DNA from: Citrobacter youngae ATCC 29220
Lineage (GTDB): Bacteria; Pseudomonadota; Gammaproteobacteria; Enterobacterales; Enterobacteriaceae
DNA: 64,000 bases
Reading direction: 5' to 3'
NCBI RefSeq assembly: GCF_000155975.1
Contig: NZ_GG730300.1
Span: 149,558-213,557, forward strand
The notes under the pieces were generated by a model. The model saw only the letters and a program-made list of their open reading frames with translations, was not told the DNA's origin and did no database searches. This document shows, piece after piece, positions 41,084 through 51,661 of the stretch. The position numbers and the translations under genes were made by a program. Within the stretch, counting starts at the first letter, position 1. Each line of letters starts with the position of its first letter.

Positions 41084-41764
41084 ATGAAATTTAAATCTGC
41101 GTTATTACTGATTCCATTATTCTCTGTGGCCGCGCAAGCGGGTTATGTTGATTATCGTCATGAATATTATGACGATGGGCGTAATTACGACCGTGTTTAT
41201 ATGTCTCATCGTTTTGCCACGGGTTTTGGTGTGGCGGTAGAAGCCATTTCACGTTCCGAAGATACGCAGTCTAATGACGCGTGGAATAATATGGAAAGTA
41301 ATGGCAACGAGTATACGGCAAGCTACCAGTTTACCTGGCAGGATCTTATCTGGCAGCCGGGGATAGCGATCGAAACGGGCGATAACATCACGATTTATAA
41401 GCCTTATATCCGCGTGCAATATAACATTAACGATAGCTGGTGGACCGCGTTTCGCTATCGTCAGGAGTATATGCGTAGGAACACTGACGGCAAGGATGAC
41501 CGCATGGTCTATCGCCCGGAAGCATGGCTCGGTTACAACATAAATGACTGGATGTTTGAGCTTAACGGTATCTATAAAATTGCCGATAGCGAAGATTTAT
41601 ATAACAACCGGAAAGACGATTATGAATATAACTTCCGCGTGGCTTATAAAATAGGTTCCTGGGTTCCATTTGTTGAGGTGGGTAACGTTTCCTCGGGTTA
41701 TAACACCACAACCACAGACGATCGTCAGACCCGTTATCGCGTGGGTCTCGGTTATAACTTCTGA
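41084..41764 (+). CDS. KdgM-family oligosaccharide-specific porin
   Basis: The ATG at 41084 (six bases after GAGGG) gives 226 aa; an ATG two codons earlier lies too close to the ribosome site. A signal peptide (MKFKSALLLIPLFSVAAQA) precedes mature GYVDYRHEYYDDG. The rest alternates aromatic and polar residues in beta-barrel fashion (KPYIRVQYNINDSWWTAFRY, YRPEAWLGYNINDWMFELNG) and ends with GLGYNF, the outer-membrane C-terminal aromatic signature. KdgM-family porins are 12-stranded channels for acidic oligosaccharides such as oligogalacturonides or sialic acid. Together with the symporter 90 bp downstream it forms a two-step uptake route whose substrate is not shown by the sequence. Confidence 0.85.
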   Translation: MKFKSALLLIPLFSVAAQAGYVDYRHEYYDDGRNYDRVYMSHRFATGFGVAVEAISRSEDTQSNDAWNNMESNGNEYTASYQFTWQDLIWQPGIAIETGDNITIYKPYIRVQYNINDSWWTAFRYRQEYMRRNTDGKDDRMVYRPEAWLGYNINDWMFELNGIYKIADSEDLYNNRKDDYEYNFRVAYKIGSWVPFVEVGNVSSGYNTTTTDDRQTRYRVGLGYNF

Positions 41765-41853
41765 CCGTTAATACTCTTCGTATCAAGTTATTACGCTGAG
41801 CATCGGTATATACGCATAGTTTGCGTGAATAATGTGTCTAAGGAGTTAACATC

Positions 41854-43278
41854 ATGTCTAATGATGGAACTATGATCGGAAGTAATCAAAGCATTGCAGT
41901 CAGGCCTTTCGGATTAAGAGATAAATTTGGCTATTTATGTGGTGACCTCGGAACCTGTTTTATTCTGGGACTGGTCAATAGCTTTTTAATGATCTATTAC
42001 ACTAACGTACTCGGTATTTCCGGCGTTATTGTTGGTTCGCTCTATTTTGTGACCAAACTCTTTGATGCGTTTGTCGACGTTGGCGTAGGGCGTTTATGTG
42101 ATACCTCTAAACTAACGGTACACGGGCGGTTTAACCCCTGGGTACGCCGCATGAAGTATCCGTTCTGCATTATTGCGGTCGTCCTGTTCCTGCCATTTGT
42201 GAATGATTTCTCTTATACGGCGAAAATTATCTACATCTGCTGTTCCTATTTTATTTACGGTTCGTTGTTATCGACGGTCAGTATCCCGTATGGCGCCATG
42301 TCTGCGGCGATTAGCTCGAACCCGGAAGATCGTGTTTCGCTCTCAACCTGGCGCAGCGTTGGGTCAGCCATCGGCGGCGGCGCAACCGGCTTTTTTATTC
42401 CAATCCTGATGTACACCACCCTGGTGGACGGAAGCCAGGTGATTTCCGGCCAGCATTTCTTCTGGATCGCCATTGGTTGCGCAGTGCTGGGCTTTATCTT
42501 TTTAACGCTGACCTGTCAGTTAACGACGGAACGCGTGCGGGTGGAGAGAAAAGAGGGCATGCCCGTGTCGGTACTGCTGAAGGGATTGCTACGCAATGAG
42601 GCACTGATTGTTCTGGTTGTGGTGGATCTGCTGATTGTGATTAATCAGGGATTGTCTGGTACCAACATGACTTACCTGTTTAATGACTATTTCCATAACA
42701 AAGAGGCCATGTCCGTTGCGTTGCTGTTTACCTTTGGCTCCCTGGTTTTGCTGGCGCCATCGGCATCCTGGCTTACGAATCGATTTGGTAAAAAAGAAGC
42801 CAGCGTAGGCGCGCTGCTCTTTGCGGTAGCCATGTATTTGCTGATGTACTTTATCCATATAACCGACGCGAAAGTCTATTTGGTTTTCCTGTTCCTGGCG
42901 ACGCTGGGTGCGGGGTTATTCAATCTGATGATTTGGGCGTTTATGACCGACGTTTGTGACTATCACCAGTACGTTACCGGCGATCGGGAGGATGGGACCG
43001 TTTATGGCGTGAACTTCTTTGCCCGTAAAGTTGGTCAGGCGTGTGCAGGGGCGATTGGCGGCTTTATGCTGGCCATCATTGGTTATCAATCTTCGTCAAC
43101 GGGCGGCGCTGTGCAAACCAGCATCGTGCAGGAAAACATCTATACGATGGCGAATCTCTTACCGGCTTTATGCCTGTTTTTGGCGGCGGTCATTCTGATT
43201 TATTTCTATCCATTAAACCGTAAAGAAACGCTCAAAATGGAAGAGACTTTGAATAAGATCAATGGTATCAGTAAGTAA
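41854..43278 (+). CDS. GPH-family sugar/uronide:cation symporter
   Basis: The protein (474 aa) has 12 predicted membrane spans and GPH (glycoside-pentoside-hexuronide) signatures: LRDKFGYLCGDLGTCFILGL at about 20-39, FVTKLFDAFVDVGVGRLCD near 66-84, the IPYGAMSAAI loop near 147 and FMTDVCDYHQYVTGDREDGT near 366-385. Homologues carry oligosaccharides or uronides with H+ or Na+. Pairing with a KdgM porin fits oligogalacturonide or sulfo-/uronic-sugar uptake (inference), but no lyase or catabolic enzyme is next to it. A strong AAGGAG ribosome site precedes the ATG. Confidence 0.88.
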   Translation: MSNDGTMIGSNQSIAVRPFGLRDKFGYLCGDLGTCFILGLVNSFLMIYYTNVLGISGVIVGSLYFVTKLFDAFVDVGVGRLCDTSKLTVHGRFNPWVRRMKYPFCIIAVVLFLPFVNDFSYTAKIIYICCSYFIYGSLLSTVSIPYGAMSAAISSNPEDRVSLSTWRSVGSAIGGGATGFFIPILMYTTLVDGSQVISGQHFFWIAIGCAVLGFIFLTLTCQLTTERVRVERKEGMPVSVLLKGLLRNEALIVLVVVDLLIVINQGLSGTNMTYLFNDYFHNKEAMSVALLFTFGSLVLLAPSASWLTNRFGKKEASVGALLFAVAMYLLMYFIHITDAKVYLVFLFLATLGAGLFNLMIWAFMTDVCDYHQYVTGDREDGTVYGVNFFARKVGQACAGAIGGFMLAIIGYQSSSTGGAVQTSIVQENIYTMANLLPALCLFLAAVILIYFYPLNRKETLKMEETLNKINGISK

Positions 43279-43291
43279 CGTATTGAGAAGC

Positions 43292-43314
43292 GGCGGGAGT
43301 GATCCCGCCTTTTC
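43292..43314. terminator. Terminator between the symporter gene and metJ
   Basis: A 7-bp stem GGCGGGA / TCCCGCC with a GTGA loop is followed by TTTTCT on the plus strand; it lies between converging genes. Confidence 0.8.
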
Positions 43315-43331
43315 TCATCTGTCTTCAACAA

Positions 43332-43649
43332 TCAGTATTCCCACGTTTCCGGGTTGATACCCAGTTCACGCATGATTACCTTTGCTTCTTCCGGGATTTC
43401 ATCACTGCGCTCTTTACGCAGGTCGTCATCGTTGGGTAACGGTTGCCCGGTAAAAGCATGCAGAAACGCTTCACACAGCAGTTCGCTGTTGGTGGCGTGG
43501 CGCAGGTTGTTAACCTGACGACGCGTGCGTTCATCGGTTAGGATTTTTAACACCTTCAGAGGAATGGAAACCGTAATTTTTTTGACTTGCTCACTCTTCT
43601 TACCGTGCTCAGCGTATGGGCTGATATATTCGCCGCTCCATTCAGCCAT
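43332..43649 (-). CDS. metJ: MetJ, methionine repressor
   Basis: The ATG at 43649 ([18 protein letters not shown]) gives 105 aa, the E. coli length; the upstream extension in the frame is non-coding. It is a ribbon-helix-helix protein with the DNA-contacting strand KKITVSIPL at about 22-30. With S-adenosylmethionine as corepressor, dimers bind tandem 8-bp Met boxes. Such boxes are visible upstream of the divergent metB gene and upstream of metF. Confidence 0.98.
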   Translation of the reverse strand: MAEWSGEYISPYAEHGKKSEQVKKITVSIPLKVLKILTDERTRRQVNNLRHATNSELLCEAFLHAFTGQPLPNDDDLRKERSDEIPEEAKVIMRELGINPETWEY

Positions 43650-43821
43650 GAGATACCTAATCCTCTTCGTCATTAATATTGAGGCCAGAACCTGAGCCCG
43701 GACCATAATTGCGCGTAGTTTATCGTAGTGGCGCGGCCCTGACACGAAGTAAGCCGACGCGGATGTACGCTAATGCATATAATTTTAACGGCTATTTGCA
43801 GTTTGCTCAATCTATACGCAA

Positions 43822-43853
43822 AGAAGTTTAGATGTCCAGATGTATTGACGTCT
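43822..43853 (+). promoter_or_regulatory. Met boxes of the metJ-metB control region
   Basis: Four consecutive 8-mers, AGAAGTTT, AGATGTCC, AGATGTAT and TGACGTCT, match the MetJ half-operator AGACGTCT to varying degrees. They lie between the divergent metJ and metBL promoters. Confidence 0.85.
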
Positions 43854-43914
43854 ATTGTGACAATGATTACTCTGGGGTCTGACTTTTCACCGACTCAGCC
43901 AGGATCTCCTCTCT

Positions 43915-45075
43915 ATGACGCGTAAACAGGCCACCATCGCAGTGCGTAGCGGATTAAATGACGACGAACAGTACGGTTGCGTTGTCCCGCCGATTCACCT
44001 CTCAAGCACCTATAACTTTACCGGTTTTAATGAGCCTCGCGCGCATGATTATTCGCGCCGCGGTAACCCGACGCGCGATGTCGTACAGCGTGCGCTGGCG
44101 GAACTGGAAGGCGGCGCGGGTGCGGTACTGACCAATACCGGCATGTCGGCGATTCATCTGGTGACGACGGTCTTTTTGAAGCCTGGCGATTTGCTGGTCG
44201 CGCCGCACGACTGCTACGGCGGCAGCTACCGTCTGTTTGACAGTCTGGCAAAGCGTGGCTGTTATCGCGTCCTGTTTGTCGATCAAGGCGATGAGCGGGC
44301 GTTGCAGGCGGCGTTGGCAGAAAAACCGAAGCTGGTGCTGGTAGAAAGCCCCAGCAACCCGCTGCTGCGCGTGGTGGATATTGCGAAAATCTGCCAGCTG
44401 GCGCGCGAGGCTGGCGCGGTCAGCGTGGTGGATAACACTTTTTTAAGCCCGGCACTGCAAAATCCGCTGGCATTGGGCGCCGATCTGGTGTTGCATTCAT
44501 GCACGAAATATTTAAACGGTCACTCAGACGTAGTAGCCGGTGTAGTGATAGCAAAAGATCCGCAAATGGTCACTGAACTGGCGTGGTGGGCGAATAATAT
44601 TGGCGTGACCGGCGGCGCGTTTGATAGTTATCTGCTGTTGCGCGGCCTGCGTACTCTGTCACCTCGTATGGAGGTGGCGCAACGTAATGCTCAGGCGATT
44701 GTTGATTATCTGCAAACGCAGCCGCTGGTGAAAAAATTGTATCACCCGTCATTGCCGGATAATCAGGGCCATGAGATTGCCGCGCGCCAGCAAAAAGGCT
44801 TTGGCGCGATGCTGAGTTTTGAACTGGATGGCGATGAGCAAACGCTGCGCCGTTTCCTCGGCGGGTTGTCATTGTTTACGCTGGCGGAATCGTTAGGGGG
44901 CGTTGAAAGCCTGATCTCCCATGCCGCAACCATGACGCATGCGGGTATGGCGCCAGAAGCGCGCGCGGCTGCCGGAATTTCTGAAACGCTGCTGCGCATC
45001 TCCACCGGTATTGAAGATGGCGAAGATTTAATTGCCGACCTGGAAAATGGCTTCCGGGCTGCAAACAAGGGGTAA
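43915..45075 (+). CDS. metB: MetB, cystathionine gamma-synthase
   Basis: The protein (386 aa) is a PLP enzyme of the Cys/Met metabolism family. The PLP lysine is in LVLHSCTKYLNGHSDVVAG near residue 198. Other conserved parts are HLSSTYNFTGFNEPRAHDYS, NTGMSAIHLVTTVFLKPGD and the C-terminal LGGVESLISHAATMTHAGM. It joins O-succinylhomoserine and cysteine to cystathionine in methionine synthesis. metL starts two bases after its stop, so both form one transcription unit repressed by MetJ. Confidence 0.98.
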   Translation: MTRKQATIAVRSGLNDDEQYGCVVPPIHLSSTYNFTGFNEPRAHDYSRRGNPTRDVVQRALAELEGGAGAVLTNTGMSAIHLVTTVFLKPGDLLVAPHDCYGGSYRLFDSLAKRGCYRVLFVDQGDERALQAALAEKPKLVLVESPSNPLLRVVDIAKICQLAREAGAVSVVDNTFLSPALQNPLALGADLVLHSCTKYLNGHSDVVAGVVIAKDPQMVTELAWWANNIGVTGGAFDSYLLLRGLRTLSPRMEVAQRNAQAIVDYLQTQPLVKKLYHPSLPDNQGHEIAARQQKGFGAMLSFELDGDEQTLRRFLGGLSLFTLAESLGGVESLISHAATMTHAGMAPEARAAAGISETLLRISTGIEDGEDLIADLENGFRAANKG

Positions 45076-45077
45076 AC

Positions 45078-47510
45078 ATGAGTGTGATTGCGCAGGCAGG
45101 GGCGAAGGGTCGTCAACTGCACAAATTTGGTGGTAGTAGTCTGGCTGATGTGAAATGTTATCTGCGTGTCGCAGGCATTATGGCGGAGTACTCGCAGCCT
45201 GATGACATGATGGTTGTTTCAGCGGCAGGCAGTACCACTAACCAGTTGATTAGCTGGCTGAAGCTAAGCCAGACCGATCGTCTTTCTGCGCATCAGGTTC
45301 AACAAGCGTTACGCCGCTATCAAAGCGATCTGATCGGTGGTTTGTTACCTCCAGAAGTGGCCGACGGGCTGATCGGCGCGTTTATTCACGACCTGGAGCG
45401 TCTGGCTGGGTTACTCGACAGCGGCGTGAACGACGCCGTCTATGCCGAAGTAGTCGGACACGGTGAAGTGTGGTCGGCGCGTCTGATGTCTGCCGTCCTT
45501 AACCAACAAGGCCTGGAATCGGCCTGGCTGGACGCGCGCGATTTTTTACGTGCGGAGCGGAGCGCTCAGCCGCAGGTGGATGAAGGGCTCTCTTACCCAT
45601 TGCTGCAGCAACTGTTGGCGCAGCATCCGGGTAAACGTCTGGTCGTTACCGGCTTCATTAGCCGCAGCAGCGCCGGTGAAACGGTACTGCTGGGGCGTAA
45701 CGGATCGGACTACTCGGCGACGCAGGTTGGCGCGCTGGCCGGAGTTTCCCGCGTCACCATCTGGAGCGACGTCGCCGGGGTTTACAGTGCGGATCCGCGT
45801 AAAGTGAAAGATGCCTGCCTGCTGCCGCTGCTGCGTCTTGATGAAGCCAGCGAGCTGGCGCGTTTGGCGGCTCCGGTGCTCCACGCCCGCACATTACAGC
45901 CGGTTTCCGGCAGCGATATCGATCTCCAGCTGCGTTGTAGCTATACGCCGGAACAGGGATCGACGCGCATTGAACGCGTGCTGGCTTCCGGGACCGGGGC
46001 GCGTATCGTGACCAGCCATGATGACGTCTGCCTGATTGAGTTTCAGGTTCCCGCCGGTCAGGACTTTAAGCTGGCCTACAAAGAGGTCGACCAGATTTTA
46101 AAACGTACCCAGGTGCGTCCGCTGGCGGTTGGTGTGCATCCCGATCGCCAGTTGCTGCAATTTTGCTATACCTCCGAAGTCGCTGACGGCGCGTTGAGAA
46201 TTCTTGATGAGGCCGGATTGCCGGGCGAGCTGCGTCTGCGCCAGGGGCTGGCGCTGGTGGCGATGGTCGGGGCGGGTGTCACCCGTAACCCGCTACACTG
46301 CCACCGTTTCTGGCAGCAGCTGAAAGGTCAGCCGGTCGAATTCACCTGGCAGTCGGAGGAGGGCATCAGCCTGGTTGCCGTACTGCGTACCGGACCGACG
46401 GAGAGCCTGATTCAGGGTCTGCATCAGTCAATTTTCCGCGCGGAAAAACGCATTGGTCTGGTGCTGTTCGGGAAAGGCAACATTGGGTCACGTTGGCTGG
46501 AGCTGTTTGCCCGCGAGCAGAGCACGCTCTCGGCGCGTACCGGATTAGAGTTCGTGCTGGCGGGCGTGGTTGATAGCCGCCGTAGCCTGCTGAATTATGA
46601 GGGGCTGGATGCCAGCCGTGCGTTGGCCTTCTTTGATGACGAGGCGGTGGAGCAGGATGAAGAGTCGCTATTCCTGTGGATGCGCGCTCACCCGTATGAT
46701 GATTTAGTGGTGCTGGACGTGACCGCCAGCGAGCAACTGGCGGATCAGTATCTGGATTTCGCCAGCCACGGCTTCCACGTTATCAGCGCCAACAAACTGG
46801 CGGGGGCGAGCAGCAGTAATAATTATCGCCAAATTCATGATGCGTTTGAAAAAACCGGCCGCCACTGGCTGTATAACGCCACCGTTGGCGCAGGCTTGCC
46901 GATCAACCATACCGTGCGCGATCTGATTGACAGCGGAGATACAATTCTGTCGATCAGCGGGATCTTCTCCGGCACGCTGTCGTGGCTGTTCCTGCAATTT
47001 GACGGCACGGTCCCGTTCACCGACCTGGTGGATCAGGCGTGGCAGCAGGGGCTGACTGAACCTGACCCGCGCGTGGATCTTTCCGGCAAGGATGTGATGC
47101 GTAAGCTGGTGATTCTGGCGCGTGAAGCGGGTTACGACATCGAGCCGGATCAGGTGCGCGTGGAGTCGCTGGTGCCTGCGCACTGTGAAGAAGGCTCTAT
47201 TGACCATTTCTTTGAAAATGGTGATGAACTGAACGAGCAGATGGTGCAGCGTCTGGAAGCGGCGCGTGAAATGGGGCTGGTACTGCGCTATGTGGCGCGT
47301 TTTGATGCGAACGGTAAAGCACGCGTTGGCGTTGAAGCGGTTCGTCCTGAACACCCGCTGGCGGCATTGTTGCCGTGCGATAACGTGTTCGCCATTGAAA
47401 GCCGCTGGTATCGCGATAACCCGCTGGTGATCCGCGGGCCTGGCGCGGGCCGCGACGTCACCGCCGGAGCTATTCAGTCAGACATTAACCGCCTGGCGCA
47501 ACTGCTGTAG
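45078..47510 (+). CDS. metL: MetL, bifunctional aspartokinase II / homoserine dehydrogenase II
   Basis: The protein (810 aa) has an N-terminal aspartokinase with KFGGSSLADVKCYLRVAG at about 16-33 and GRNGSDYSATQVGALAGV near 213-230. An ACT-like regulatory linker follows (about 310-450). The C-terminal homoserine dehydrogenase has NAD(P)-binding VLFGKGNIGSRWLELFA near 462 and ATVGAGLPINHTVRDLIDSG near 604. It catalyses the first and third steps from aspartate to homoserine and is regulated at the transcription level by MetJ rather than by feedback. Confidence 0.98.
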   Translation: MSVIAQAGAKGRQLHKFGGSSLADVKCYLRVAGIMAEYSQPDDMMVVSAAGSTTNQLISWLKLSQTDRLSAHQVQQALRRYQSDLIGGLLPPEVADGLIGAFIHDLERLAGLLDSGVNDAVYAEVVGHGEVWSARLMSAVLNQQGLESAWLDARDFLRAERSAQPQVDEGLSYPLLQQLLAQHPGKRLVVTGFISRSSAGETVLLGRNGSDYSATQVGALAGVSRVTIWSDVAGVYSADPRKVKDACLLPLLRLDEASELARLAAPVLHARTLQPVSGSDIDLQLRCSYTPEQGSTRIERVLASGTGARIVTSHDDVCLIEFQVPAGQDFKLAYKEVDQILKRTQVRPLAVGVHPDRQLLQFCYTSEVADGALRILDEAGLPGELRLRQGLALVAMVGAGVTRNPLHCHRFWQQLKGQPVEFTWQSEEGISLVAVLRTGPTESLIQGLHQSIFRAEKRIGLVLFGKGNIGSRWLELFAREQSTLSARTGLEFVLAGVVDSRRSLLNYEGLDASRALAFFDDEAVEQDEESLFLWMRAHPYDDLVVLDVTASEQLADQYLDFASHGFHVISANKLAGASSSNNYRQIHDAFEKTGRHWLYNATVGAGLPINHTVRDLIDSGDTILSISGIFSGTLSWLFLQFDGTVPFTDLVDQAWQQGLTEPDPRVDLSGKDVMRKLVILAREAGYDIEPDQVRVESLVPAHCEEGSIDHFFENGDELNEQMVQRLEAAREMGLVLRYVARFDANGKARVGVEAVRPEHPLAALLPCDNVFAIESRWYRDNPLVIRGPGAGRDVTAGAIQSDINRLAQLL

Positions 47511-47517
47511 TTTTTGT

Positions 47518-47595
47518 TGCCGGGTGGCGCTTACGCTTATCCGGCCTGACTATCACACTAACCGTAGGCCCGGTAAGCGGCAGCGCCACCGGGCA
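47518..47595. repeat. REP pair (BIME) after metL, running into the next gene
   Basis: Two opposed REP units (TGCCGGGTGGCGCTTACGC... and GTAGGCCCGGTAAGCGGCAG...). The distal unit overlaps the 3' end of the converging zinc-ribbon gene and encodes its last residues. Confidence 0.8.
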
Positions 47596-48721
47596 AATCG
47601 CGCTGGGCGATCAGGATGTTGTATTTCTCCGCCAGCAATCTCATCACCTGAAACACCGAATGGGCAGCGCAACGGTTACTATCCCGAAATTCCGGCTGTT
47701 GCTGTAGCCAGGCGATAAAATAATGGCTTGCCGCCAGAGTGATTGACGCCCCTTTTTCGACCAGACCTTCTGTTAACAGACACGCCATTTTTCGATTGTT
47801 GCCTTGTTCCCAAATCTGCCACTGGTTTCGCCACCATCCCTGATACGTTTTTCCCCGCAGCCGCCAGGGTAACAGACACGTATTGTCATTGATTTCTTCA
47901 TCAATAAACCACAGCGCGGCGCGGTGCTCGCGAAACTGTTCAGCCCATGCGGTAACCGCCGCGCCACGCAGAAAACATTCATGCGCAATGATGTGCGTTT
48001 TCACCTCCGGCCAGAGATGGCTCAGCACCCGGAAATGGCCGTGGGCAGCAATGACCGGGCGCAAAATAGCGCCGCTGGCGTTGCGCTTGAGTTCGGCGCT
48101 CCCGTACTGAATTTCGTCAAACTGACTGCGGCGTAAAAACTGCGTTTCTCGCTGAGCCACGCGCTGCACAATATCGTCATGCGCCGCAGTTGCCTCACCG
48201 ATGCCACGCCAGCGGTAACGTAGTGAATCTCCAATGGGATAGGGCGTGAAATTGCTGGAAACATGCAGAATATTGCCGCGAATAGCGTCAAAGCTGAGCA
48301 ATATATAAAGTTTCTGCTCGGCGCTGGCTCCCTGAAAAGGCACGATCAAGGGAACCGTTGCGATTTGCTCTGGCGACTCAATGGGCGTGAACGGCCGTCG
48401 TTTGGGCGTCCAGACTTTTTTGCACGCCCGACACTGAACGCGCTGGCTGCCCTGAGGATTCCGGCCATAGCGGATCGTTTCCCGTTGGTAACAATCCGGG
48501 CAAAAAAGACCGCTATCGGTAGCGAACTGCGTTAAACAGGCCGATAGCCAGCGACTGAATTGTTCATCATTAAACAGCGGAGGATAGCTCCCGCATGCCC
48601 GGCAATGCAGTGCGGCATAGCCCAGTCGATAGTCTGGCCAGCGGTAATCCGGCGAGCTCGCCAGCCCCAGGTTTTGGCAGCCAAAGGACTTGCAGCAGTT
48701 GATGGTGAACAGAGAAGTCAT
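47558..48721 (-). CDS. Zinc-ribbon protein, possibly transposase-derived
   Basis: The protein (387 aa) has ten cysteines in its first 100 residues arranged as zinc-ribbon pairs: CC at 9-10 and C15, CRAC at 40-43, CPDC at 74-77 and CRAC at 97-100. A middle domain follows with FDAIRGNILHVSSN, FDEIQYGSAELKRNASGAIL and WFIDEEINDN. The ribbons and the spaced acidic residues recall transposases of the IS1 type with an InsA-like head, but no terminal inverted repeats or target duplications were seen around it. The C-terminal twelve residues (LPGGAAAYRAYG) are encoded by a REP element. I recall an uncharacterised protein at this site in Salmonella. Function unknown. Confidence 0.65.
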   Translation of the reverse strand: MTSLFTINCCKSFGCQNLGLASSPDYRWPDYRLGYAALHCRACGSYPPLFNDEQFSRWLSACLTQFATDSGLFCPDCYQRETIRYGRNPQGSQRVQCRACKKVWTPKRRPFTPIESPEQIATVPLIVPFQGASAEQKLYILLSFDAIRGNILHVSSNFTPYPIGDSLRYRWRGIGEATAAHDDIVQRVAQRETQFLRRSQFDEIQYGSAELKRNASGAILRPVIAAHGHFRVLSHLWPEVKTHIIAHECFLRGAAVTAWAEQFREHRAALWFIDEEINDNTCLLPWRLRGKTYQGWWRNQWQIWEQGNNRKMACLLTEGLVEKGASITLAASHYFIAWLQQQPEFRDSNRCAAHSVFQVMRLLAEKYNILIAQRDLPGGAAAYRAYG

Positions 48722-48854
48722 CGTATTACCAACGATTTTTAATGGTTGTTGATTTTGCCCTGCAACAGTTACCGGGGGATGTGAGTTTTCTCACATAAAA
48801 AAGCCTTTCAGAACGTAACGTAGCGATTCTTTATATGACTGAAAGGGATTGATT

Positions 48855-50411
48855 ATGAAGTTAAAAATGCTTGCTGTCGGCGTGCTGGTATCACTGCCAT
48901 TATGGGCGTCAGCGAAAGACGTCACGATTATCTATACCAACGATCTCCATGCCCATGTCGAACCTTATAAAGTCCCGTGGATTGCCAATGGCACCCGTGA
49001 TATTGGCGGTTGGGCCAACATCACGACGATGGTGAAACAGGAAAAAGCGAAAAACAGCGCTACCTGGTTCTTTGATGCAGGGGATTACTTTACCGGGCCG
49101 TACATCAGCAGCCTGACCAAGGGCAAGGCGATTATCGATATCATGAATACCATGCATTTCGACGCCGTCACGATGGGCAATCATGAGTTCGATCACGGCT
49201 GGGACAACACGCTGCTGCAGCTGAGTCAGGCGAAATTCCCCATTGTGCAGGGCAATATCTTTTATCAGAACAGCAGTAAAATGTTCTGGGATAAGCCCTG
49301 GACCATCATTGAGAAAGATGGCGTGAAGATTGGCGTAATTGGCCTGCACGGTGTGTTTGCCTTCAATGATACGGTTTCCGCTTCGACGCGCGTTGGTATT
49401 GAAGCGCGGGATGAGGTGAAGTGGCTGCAACGCTATATCGATGAACTGAAAGGCAAAGTGGATCTGACCGTAGCGCTGATCCATGAAGGTACGCCTGCGC
49501 GCCAGTCCAGCCAGGGGAGCACTGACGTGCGCCGTGCGCTGGATAAAGACATCCAGACCGCGGGTCAGGTGCATGGGCTGGATATCCTGATTACCGGGCA
49601 TGCGCACGTCGGCACGCCAGAGCCGATTAAAGTGGGTAATACCCTAATTCTTTCTACCGACAGTGGCGGTATTGATGTTGGCAAACTGGTGCTGGATTAT
49701 CAGCAAAAGCCGCATCACTTCACCGTGAAAAATTTTGAGCTGAAGACTATCTACGCCGATGAGTGGAAACCCGATCCGCAGACGAAACAGGTTATTGATG
49801 GCTGGAATAAAAAGCTCGATGAGGTTGTACAGCAAACGGTCGCCAACTCGCCGGTTGAGCTGACGCGCGCTTACGGGGAATCCTCCTCGTTGGGGAATCT
49901 GGCGGCAGATGCGTTACTGGCTGCGGCGGGTAAAGATACCCAGTTAGCGCTTACCAACTCCGGTGGCATTCGCAATGAGATTCCGTCAGGTGCGATTACG
50001 ATGGGCGCGGTTATTAGCACCTTCCCGTTCCCTAACGAGTTGTCTACGATGGATCTTACCGGTAAGCAACTGCGTAGTTTGATGGAACACGGCGCGGGCT
50101 TAAGCAATGGGGTATTGCAGGTGTCCAAAGGACTGGAGATGAAGTATGACAGCAGTAAACCGGTTGGTCAGCGGGTCACCTTATTGACGCTAAACGGTAA
50201 ACCGATTGAGGATGCGACCACCTATCACATTGCCACCAATAGCTTCCTGGCTGATGGCGGTGATGGTTTCGCCGCATTTACCGAAGGGAAAGCGCGCAAT
50301 ACATCCGGCGGTTACTATGTTTCAAATGCTGTAGTGGATTATTTCAAAACGGGTCATACGCTGACGGACGAGCAGCTCAAAGGCATGCGTGTGGAAGATG
50401 TGAAAAAATAG
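48855..50411 (+). CDS. Periplasmic 5'-nucleotidase / 2',3'-cyclic phosphodiesterase family protein
   Basis: The ATG at 48855 ([20 protein letters not shown], cleavage before KDVTII) follows AGGGA; a TTG two codons upstream is rejected. The protein has 518 aa. The N-terminal metallophosphoesterase shows all metal motifs: YTNDLHAH (Asp30, His32), [26 protein letters not shown] and [12 protein letters not shown]. The C-terminal substrate domain has [22 protein letters not shown] and [12 protein letters not shown]. It would dephosphorylate external nucleotides in the periplasm, as UshA does, but it is not the usual ushA locus. It stands between met genes without an obvious Met box of its own. Confidence 0.88.
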   Translation: MKLKMLAVGVLVSLPLWASAKDVTIIYTNDLHAHVEPYKVPWIANGTRDIGGWANITTMVKQEKAKNSATWFFDAGDYFTGPYISSLTKGKAIIDIMNTMHFDAVTMGNHEFDHGWDNTLLQLSQAKFPIVQGNIFYQNSSKMFWDKPWTIIEKDGVKIGVIGLHGVFAFNDTVSASTRVGIEARDEVKWLQRYIDELKGKVDLTVALIHEGTPARQSSQGSTDVRRALDKDIQTAGQVHGLDILITGHAHVGTPEPIKVGNTLILSTDSGGIDVGKLVLDYQQKPHHFTVKNFELKTIYADEWKPDPQTKQVIDGWNKKLDEVVQQTVANSPVELTRAYGESSSLGNLAADALLAAAGKDTQLALTNSGGIRNEIPSGAITMGAVISTFPFPNELSTMDLTGKQLRSLMEHGAGLSNGVLQVSKGLEMKYDSSKPVGQRVTLLTLNGKPIEDATTYHIATNSFLADGGDGFAAFTEGKARNTSGGYYVSNAVVDYFKTGHTLTDEQLKGMRVEDVKK

Positions 50412-50419
50412 GTCCTCTC

Positions 50420-50444
50420 GCCGCGGTATGTTCAATACCGCGGC
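50420..50444 (+). terminator. Stem-loop after the nucleotidase gene
   Basis: A perfect 10-bp stem GCCGCGGTAT / ATACCGCGGC with a five-base loop lies nine bases past the stop. The T tract is weak. Confidence 0.6.
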
Positions 50445-50532
50445 TTCAGATGAAGAAAATTCATCTTCACTGAGTATTCCTCACCTTTACCGATGATTTT
50501 TGTGTTGACGCCAGCGTGCTTTTCCGTCATTT

Positions 50533-50564
50533 TTACATCTAGACGTCTAAACGTATAGCAGTTC
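50533..50564 (+). promoter_or_regulatory. Met boxes upstream of metF
   Basis: Consecutive 8-mers TTACATCT, AGACGTCT, AAACGTAT and AGCAGTTC include one perfect MetJ consensus box (AGACGTCT, 50541-50548), about 42-73 bases before the metF start. Confidence 0.87.
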
Positions 50565-50602
50565 ACAACACAACATATAACGACAAAAGATTGATGAGGT
50601 AA

Positions 50603-51493
<891 letters not shown>

Positions 51494-51504
51494 ACAGATG
51501 TTCA

Positions 51505-51527
51505 AGCCCTCTGCGGAGGGCTTTTTA
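51505..51527 (+). terminator. metF terminator
   Basis: A 7-bp stem AGCCCTC / GAGGGCT with a TGCG loop is followed by TTTTATT. Confidence 0.9.
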
Positions 51528-51661
51528 TTGATCATTTTGATCTACATCTCTGTAACTTTAAATATAAAAGGAATTAGCTATCGAATCTGTGGGTTAATTC
51601 GACTATATCTTATCTCTGGTGGTGTATATCGTAGTCATAACACTGTAAAGGGAGCATATAG

